From NCBI RefSeq assembly GCF_000306785.1, contig NC_017955.1:4402001-4466000 (forward strand): a stretch of 64,000 bases of DNA, in the 5' to 3' direction. Source of the stretch: Modestobacter italicus (GTDB taxonomy: Bacteria > Actinomycetota > Actinomycetes > Mycobacteriales > Geodermatophilaceae). The translations under genes were made by a program, and so were the position numbers. Positions 59,499-64,000 of the stretch are shown here, in pieces (within the stretch, counting starts at the first letter, position 1; each line of letters starts with the position of its first letter). Below the pieces are notes generated by a model, which had not been told where the DNA came from, made no database searches, and was given only the letters and a program-made list of their open reading frames with translations.

Positions 59499-59502
59499 TT
59501 CA

Positions 59503-61449
59503 TCAGACCTGTCCCTCCCCGAAGACCGGGCGCACGTCGCGCGCGGCCAGGATCTCGTCGTTGCTGGCGCCGGCGGCGACCATCGGCCACACCTGGGCGT
59601 CGGAGCCGACGATGAAGTCGATCACCACCGGGGCGTCGGTGATGGCCATCGCCTTCTCGATCACCGCGTCGACGTCGTCCTTGCTCTCGCAGCGCAGGCC
59701 GACGCAGCCGAGCGCCTCGGCGAGGGTGACGAAGTCGGGGATCCGCACCTGCTTGGGCGAGCCGTCGCCGGCGCCGTGGGTGCTCAGGTGGGTGTTGGAG
59801 TAGCGGCCCTCGTAGAACAGCGTCTGCCACTGCCGGACCATGCCCAGGTTGCCGTTGTTGATGACGGCGACCTTGATCGGGATGCCCTCGATGGCGCAGG
59901 TGGCCAGCTCCTGGTTGGTCATCTGGAAGCAGCCGTCGCCGTCGATGGCCCACACCGTGGTCTCCGGCCGGCCGTACTTGGCGCCCATGGCGGCCGGGAC
60001 GGCGTAGCCCATGGTGCCGAGCCCACCGCTGTTGAGCCAGGTGCCCGGCTTCTCGTAGCGGATGAACTGCGCGGCCCACATCTGGTGCTGGCCCACCCCG
60101 GAGGCGTAGATCGCGTCAGGGCCGGCGATCGCGCCCAGGCGCTCGATCACGTACTGCGGGGACAGTGCGCCGTCCTCCGGCCAGTCGTAGCCCAGCGGGT
60201 AGCGGGCCCGCCAGTCCTCCAGCTGCTCCCACCAGGCGGTCAGCTGGGGGGTGCGGCCGGCCTCGTGCTCGGCGCGCAGCGCGCTGACCAGCTCGGCGAT
60301 CGTCGCCTTCGCGTCGCCCACGATCGGGACGTCGGCCCGGCGGTTCTTGCCGATCTCGGCCGGGTCGATGTCGGCGTGGACGACGGCGGCGTTAGGCGCG
60401 AAGCTGGACAGCTCCCCGGTGACCCGGTCGTCGAAGCGGGCGCCGAGGGCGATCAGCAGGTCGGCCTTCTGCAGCGCGGTGACCGCGGTGACGTTGCCGT
60501 GCATCCCGGGCATGCCCAGGTTCTGCGGGTGGCTGTCCGGGAAGGCGCCGCGGGCCATCAGCGTGGTGACCACCGGGGCGCCGGTCAGCTCGGCGAGCTC
60601 GGCCAGCTCGGCGCTGGCGCCGGCCTTGAGCACGCCGCCGCCGACGTAGAGCACCGGCTGCCGCGCACCGGCGATGAGCGCCGCGGCCTCGCGGACCTGC
60701 TTGCCGTGCGGACGGGTGGTCGGCTTGTAGCCGGGCAGGTCCATCCGCGGCGGCCAGCTGAAGTTCGTGCGGGCCTGCAGCACGTCCTTGGGGACGTCGA
60801 CCAGGACCGGGCCCGGGCGGCCGGTGCCGGCGAGGTGGAAGGCCTCGGCGATCTTCTGCGGGATCTCGTCGGCCGAGGTCACCAGGAAGCTGTGCTTGGT
60901 GACCGGCATCGTGATGCCGCGGATGTCGGCCTCCTGGAAGGCGTCGGTCCCGATGGCACCGGTCGAGACCTGGCCGGTGATCGCCACGATCGGCACCGAG
61001 TCCATGTAGGCGTCGGCCAGCGGGGTGACCAGGTTGGTCGCACCGGGGCCGGAGGTGGCCATGCACACCCCGACCCGGCCGGTGGCCTGGGCGTAGCCGG
61101 TCGCGGCGTGGCCCGCGCCCTGCTCGTGCCGGACCAGCACGTGCCGGATGCGGGAGTCGAACAGCGGGTCGTAGAGCGGGAGGATCGCCCCGCCCGGGAT
61201 CCCGAAGGCGACCTCGACCCCGACCGCCTCCAGCGACCGGACCAGGCTCTGCGCGCCGGTGATGCCGGTGGCCGGCTCGGCGGCGGCCTCGGCCATCGTC
61301 CGGGCGGTGCTCTCGACGCCGAGGGTCGCGGCGGCGGCGGCCTCGCTGGGGGCGGTGGGCGTGGCCGGCGCGGGACCGGCACCGGGAGCCGGGGCGGCCG
61401 ACGGGCCGGGGGCCGCGGCGGCGCGGCCGGCGTGGGCGGTGGTGCTCAT
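59503..61449 (-). CDS. ilvB: Acetolactate synthase catalytic subunit
   Basis: ThDP/FAD enzyme that starts branched-chain synthesis. The 648-residue protein has an N-terminal low-complexity Ala/Pro tail of about 60 residues before the family start [20 protein letters not shown]. Seen are [26 protein letters not shown] (catalytic Glu), the FAD-contact [10 protein letters not shown] region and the ThDP motif [12 protein letters not shown] ... [16 protein letters not shown] 61449 follows GGGAGA. A leader peptide and terminator upstream indicate attenuation. Confidence 0.97.
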   Translation of the reverse strand: MSTTAHAGRAAAAPGPSAAPAPGAGPAPATPTAPSEAAAAATLGVESTARTMAEAAAEPATGITGAQSLVRSLEAVGVEVAFGIPGGAILPLYDPLFDSRIRHVLVRHEQGAGHAATGYAQATGRVGVCMATSGPGATNLVTPLADAYMDSVPIVAITGQVSTGAIGTDAFQEADIRGITMPVTKHSFLVTSADEIPQKIAEAFHLAGTGRPGPVLVDVPKDVLQARTNFSWPPRMDLPGYKPTTRPHGKQVREAAALIAGARQPVLYVGGGVLKAGASAELAELAELTGAPVVTTLMARGAFPDSHPQNLGMPGMHGNVTAVTALQKADLLIALGARFDDRVTGELSSFAPNAAVVHADIDPAEIGKNRRADVPIVGDAKATIAELVSALRAEHEAGRTPQLTAWWEQLEDWRARYPLGYDWPEDGALSPQYVIERLGAIAGPDAIYASGVGQHQMWAAQFIRYEKPGTWLNSGGLGTMGYAVPAAMGAKYGRPETTVWAIDGDGCFQMTNQELATCAIEGIPIKVAVINNGNLGMVRQWQTLFYEGRYSNTHLSTHGAGDGSPKQVRIPDFVTLAEALGCVGLRCESKDDVDAVIEKAMAITDAPVVIDFIVGSDAQVWPMVAAGASNDEILAARDVRPVFGEGQV

Positions 61450-61537
61450 CTCGACGATCTCCCTGGGCGCGGGGTGGGGTGCTGCGGCGGACGACTGTCG
61501 CTGGTCCGGAGAGCGCCGGCCGGACGGTGCCCGGCCA

Positions 61538-61571
61538 ACAAAAAACCCCTCGTGCCGATGGCACGGAGGGG
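61538..61571 (-). terminator. Attenuator terminator of ilvB
   Basis: On the minus strand CCCCT, a bulged C, CGTGCC, loop ATC, GGCACG, AGGGG, then a U-rich run (plus A run 61540-61545): an intrinsic terminator. Just upstream a hairpin of 11 pairs (61574-61584 with 61590-61600, loop CCCCC) starts at the leader stop codon, and its C-rich loop could pair with the terminator's AGGGG arm. Confidence 0.85.
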
Positions 61572-61599
61572 TGGCGCGTCGGTCGGGGGGACCGGCGCG

Positions 61600-61641
61600 C
61601 TAGCGGATCGCTACGAGCAGACGAGTGCGGGGCACAGGCAC
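61600..61641 (-). CDS. ilvB leader peptide
   Basis: A 13-residue frame from GTG 61641, MPVPRTRLLVAIR, with a Leu-Leu-Val-Ala-Ile run just before the stop. All three branched-chain amino acids are tested, as expected for ilvBNC control. An in-frame ATG at 61698 would make a 32-residue form that starts one base after the stop of the GGDEF-EAL gene. From memory the RTR-(I/L)-LV core resembles streptomycete ilvB leaders. Confidence 0.72.
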   Translation of the reverse strand: MPVPRTRLLVAIR

Positions 61642-61698
61642 ACTCTGCGCCCCCACCTCCGCCCCGTCAACCACGGCGTCCCAGTGGATGGGACGCAT

Positions 61699-63993
61699 TC
61701 ACTCACCTACTGGGACGGTGGCCCCCAGGGTGCCCACGGTGAGCGGCACCGCGGCGTCCAGCAGGTCCGCGTCCAAGGCATCGATGACCGCCGGCAGGTC
61801 CGCGGGCGCGGTGGGCCGGCCGAGCAGGAAGCCCTGCAGGTAGCGGCAGCCCAGCGCGCGCAGGGCGGCGAGCTGCCCGGGCGTCTCCACGCCCTCGGCG
61901 ACCACGTCGATGGCCAGCCGCCGGCCCAGCTCGATGACGCTGAGCACCAGCGCGGCGCTGCGCTCGTCGTCCTCGATGCCGGCCAGGAACTCCCGGTCCA
62001 TCTTGAGCACGTCGACCGGCAGCCGGGCCAGGTAGGCGAAGGTCGAGTACCCCCGGCCGAAGTCGTCCAGCGAGATGACGCAGCCCAGGTCGTGCAGCGT
62101 CTGCAGGTCACCGCCGCCGCGGTCGGGCTCGCTGATGAACAGCGACTCGGTCACCTCGAGCATCAGCCGGCGCGCGGGCACCCCGGCGCGGGCCAGCGCG
62201 GCGGAGACGTCGGGCACCAGGCTGCCCGACTGCAGGTGCCGGGCGCTGATGTTGACGCCCAGCTGCAGGTCGCGGCCCTGCTCCAGCAGCACGGCGAGCT
62301 CCGCGGTGGCCCGTTCCAGGACCCACCGCTGCAGCGGCACGATCAGCCCGTCGTCCTCGGCCAGCGGGATGAACTCGTCCGGGGCCACCTCGCCCAGGGC
62401 CGGGTGGTCCCAGCGGACCAGCGCCTCCAGCCCGAGCACGCGGCGCTCGGCCACCCCGACCACCGGTTGGTAGAGCAGCCGCAGCTCGCCGCGGGACAGC
62501 GCGTCGGGCAGGTCGCGGGCCAGCCGGGTGCGCCGGACGGTCGCGGCGTCCGCCGTCTCCCCGTGCCGGCGCACGCAGCCCTTGCCGGCCGCCTTCGCCG
62601 CGCGCAGCGCCAGGTCGGCGTTCCGGAAGGTGACCGGGACGTCGTCGGCGGGGTGCAGCTCGGTGACGCCGATGCTGCAGGAGACGTCGAAGACCAGGTC
62701 CGGGTCGGTGCCCGGGGTCGGCACCGCACGGTGGACGCCGGTCAGCTCGACGAGGATCCGCTCGGCGAGCGCGGTGGACTCCGCGAGCCCGGCGCGCACC
62801 ACGACGGCGAACTCGTCGCCGCCGAGGCGGCCCACCAGGTCCCGGTCGCGCACGGTGGCCCGCAGCCGGTCGGCGACCGCGCCGAGGAGCAGGTCCCCGG
62901 CGTCGTGCCCGGCGATGTCGTTGACCGCCTTGAAGCCGTCCAGGTCCAGCAGCAGCAGGCAGGCGCTGTCCCCCTCGGTGGTCCGGGCCCGGGCGCTGTC
63001 CAGCGCGGCCATCAGCCGGGCCCGGTTGGGCAGCCCGGTGAGGTAGTCGGTGTAGGCCATCCGCTCGAGCTCGAGCTCGTTCTGCCGCCGGTCGTCGACG
63101 TCGCGCAGGTGCAGCACCAGCCCGGCGCCGCACCCGGCCCCGGCCGGCTCCTCGGGCAGGGCGGGCAGCGGCCCGGACGGCACCACCCGCACGGTCTCGT
63201 ACGCCGGCCAGCGGCCGTCGCGGGAGCGGAGCCGGAAGACCCGGCCGCGCCCCTGGTCGGGGTCGGCGCCGGCGGCGAGGACCGCGTCCAGCTCCGCGCG
63301 GTCCTCGTCGTGGACGAAGTCGGCCAGCGGCCGGCCCTCGAGCTCGCGGGCGGTCCAGCCGTGCGGGTGCGAGCCGGCGCCGGAGTCCCAGGTGATCCGG
63401 CCGTCGTGGTCCAGGACGATGGTGATGTCGGCGGCGCCGTGCACCAGGGTGCGGAAGTAGGCCTCGGTGCGGAGCACGCGGCGGGTCAGCCGGGCACCGT
63501 CGGCGGCCCACATCAGCGACCGGACGAGGACCAGCACCAGCAGCAGGCAGGCGGCCACCGCCTCGACCGGCAGGATGGTCCGGCCGAGCACCCGGCCGAC
63601 CAGCAGCAGCAGCACCACGCCGAAGGCCGCGCAGTAGCTGATCACCACGCCGAGCAGCGGGACGGTGGACGCGTCCTGCTCCGCGGTCCGGGACCGGCCC
63701 GGGTCGGCGGCGAGGGCCAGCGTGCCGGCCGCGAGCATGCCCAGCCACGCGATCTCGGTGAGCAGGTCGAACCCGACGGAGGGACGCACCGCGGCGAGTG
63801 CCCCGGTGCCGTTGAGGAGCGTCAGGCAGGAGAAGGACGCGAGCAGCCAGCCGGCGGCGCGGCGGCGCGACTCGCTGACGCCGGCGAAGGTCACCAGACC
63901 CACGACGCACAGCAGCACCGACGCACCCGGGTAGAGCAGGGTGACCAGGTCGGCCGGGAGGCCGCCGGTGTCGGCGAGGACCTGCTCGGACAC
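61699..63993 (-). CDS. Membrane-bound PAS-GGDEF-EAL cyclic-di-GMP protein
   Basis: A 764-residue bifunctional-type regulator. Five membrane helices (about 15-38, 48-68, 78-98, 110-135, 143-163) are followed by a PAS domain (AYFRTLVHGAADITIVLD near 178), a GGDEF domain with intact GGDEF and an RDRD inhibitory site five residues before it, and an EAL domain with LEALVRW, EVTESLF, DDFGRGYS, KMDREF and AEGVET. Both cyclase and phosphodiesterase motifs look complete. The start (GTG 63993) is two bases after GGAGG, too close, and near the window edge, so the true start may lie outside. Confidence 0.9.
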   Translation of the reverse strand: MSEQVLADTGGLPADLVTLLYPGASVLLCVVGLVTFAGVSESRRRAAGWLLASFSCLTLLNGTGALAAVRPSVGFDLLTEIAWLGMLAAGTLALAADPGRSRTAEQDASTVPLLGVVISYCAAFGVVLLLLVGRVLGRTILPVEAVAACLLLVLVLVRSLMWAADGARLTRRVLRTEAYFRTLVHGAADITIVLDHDGRITWDSGAGSHPHGWTARELEGRPLADFVHDEDRAELDAVLAAGADPDQGRGRVFRLRSRDGRWPAYETVRVVPSGPLPALPEEPAGAGCGAGLVLHLRDVDDRRQNELELERMAYTDYLTGLPNRARLMAALDSARARTTEGDSACLLLLDLDGFKAVNDIAGHDAGDLLLGAVADRLRATVRDRDLVGRLGGDEFAVVVRAGLAESTALAERILVELTGVHRAVPTPGTDPDLVFDVSCSIGVTELHPADDVPVTFRNADLALRAAKAAGKGCVRRHGETADAATVRRTRLARDLPDALSRGELRLLYQPVVGVAERRVLGLEALVRWDHPALGEVAPDEFIPLAEDDGLIVPLQRWVLERATAELAVLLEQGRDLQLGVNISARHLQSGSLVPDVSAALARAGVPARRLMLEVTESLFISEPDRGGGDLQTLHDLGCVISLDDFGRGYSTFAYLARLPVDVLKMDREFLAGIEDDERSAALVLSVIELGRRLAIDVVAEGVETPGQLAALRALGCRYLQGFLLGRPTAPADLPAVIDALDADLLDAAVPLTVGTLGATVPVGE

Positions 63994-64000
63994 GACCTCC

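Overview
The window is very GC-rich DNA from a high-GC Gram-positive bacterium (Actinobacteria). Evidence: almost every third codon position is G or C; GTG starts and GTGA/ATGA start-stop overlaps are frequent; there are actinobacterial markers (SepIVA, an adenylylatable PII with GlnD, an F420-pathway FbiD, a mycothiol-type DinB protein); and, from memory, the gene order follows the Mycobacterium tuberculosis block ffh-glnD-glnB-amt-ftsY-smc-acyP-mutM-rnc and then coaD-rsmD-recG-(DAK)-thiL-ddl-gpsA-fbiD-ppk-mutT1-leuDC-IclR-gltX-FAH-leuB-serA-ilvCNB. I would guess the Geodermatophilaceae or a close relative, but nothing here proves the family. This is a core chromosomal region. I see no prophage, transposon, CRISPR array or defence island.

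Layout. 1-11045: protein targeting (ffh, ftsY) around a nitrogen-sensing cluster (amt-glnB-glnD), a nickel/cobalt transporter, a PhoD-like phosphatase and an EEP-fold hydrolase. 11011-19837: smc, then mutM-acyP, rnc, the rpmF pair, sepIVA, coaD and rsmD, mostly tightly packed on the minus strand. 19899-31970: recG with a DAK/FakA-like kinase, rpmB, a minus-strand thiL-GNAT-kinase group, then ddl, a PLP lyase, gpsA and plsC (cell-wall and phospholipid precursors). 32111-37912: a serine hydrolase and the plus-strand run fbiD-ppk-mutT1-DinB. 37909-42841: leuCD with a divergent IclR regulator, then a sodium symporter with a small membrane partner. 43065-47482: two tRNA-Glu genes and one tRNA-Gln beside gltX, a CPBP protease and a FAH-family enzyme. 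47753-61641: the branched-chain and serine amino-acid block (cimA, leuB, serA, ilvC, ilvN, ilvB) with an S8 peptidase inserted. 61699-63993: a membrane GGDEF-EAL protein.

How the genes work together. IlvB, IlvN and IlvC make the branched-chain keto-acid precursors, CimA supplies 2-oxobutyrate for isoleucine, LeuCD and LeuB make leucine, and SerA opens serine synthesis. Amt, PII and GlnD sense and import ammonium. The most interesting content is regulatory. cimA and ilvB each have a short leader peptide with branched-chain codons, a C-rich-loop hairpin beginning at the leader stop, and a U-tailed terminator. leuC and the IclR gene share a perfect 7+7 inverted repeat. ilvC has an 18-bp perfect palindrome. 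Four copies of a structured repeat sit directly after stop codons, and their outer stems show compensatory base changes; a second, multi-hairpin repeat is duplicated in tandem after cimA. The S8 peptidase appears to carry a one-base frameshift between its signal peptide and its body.
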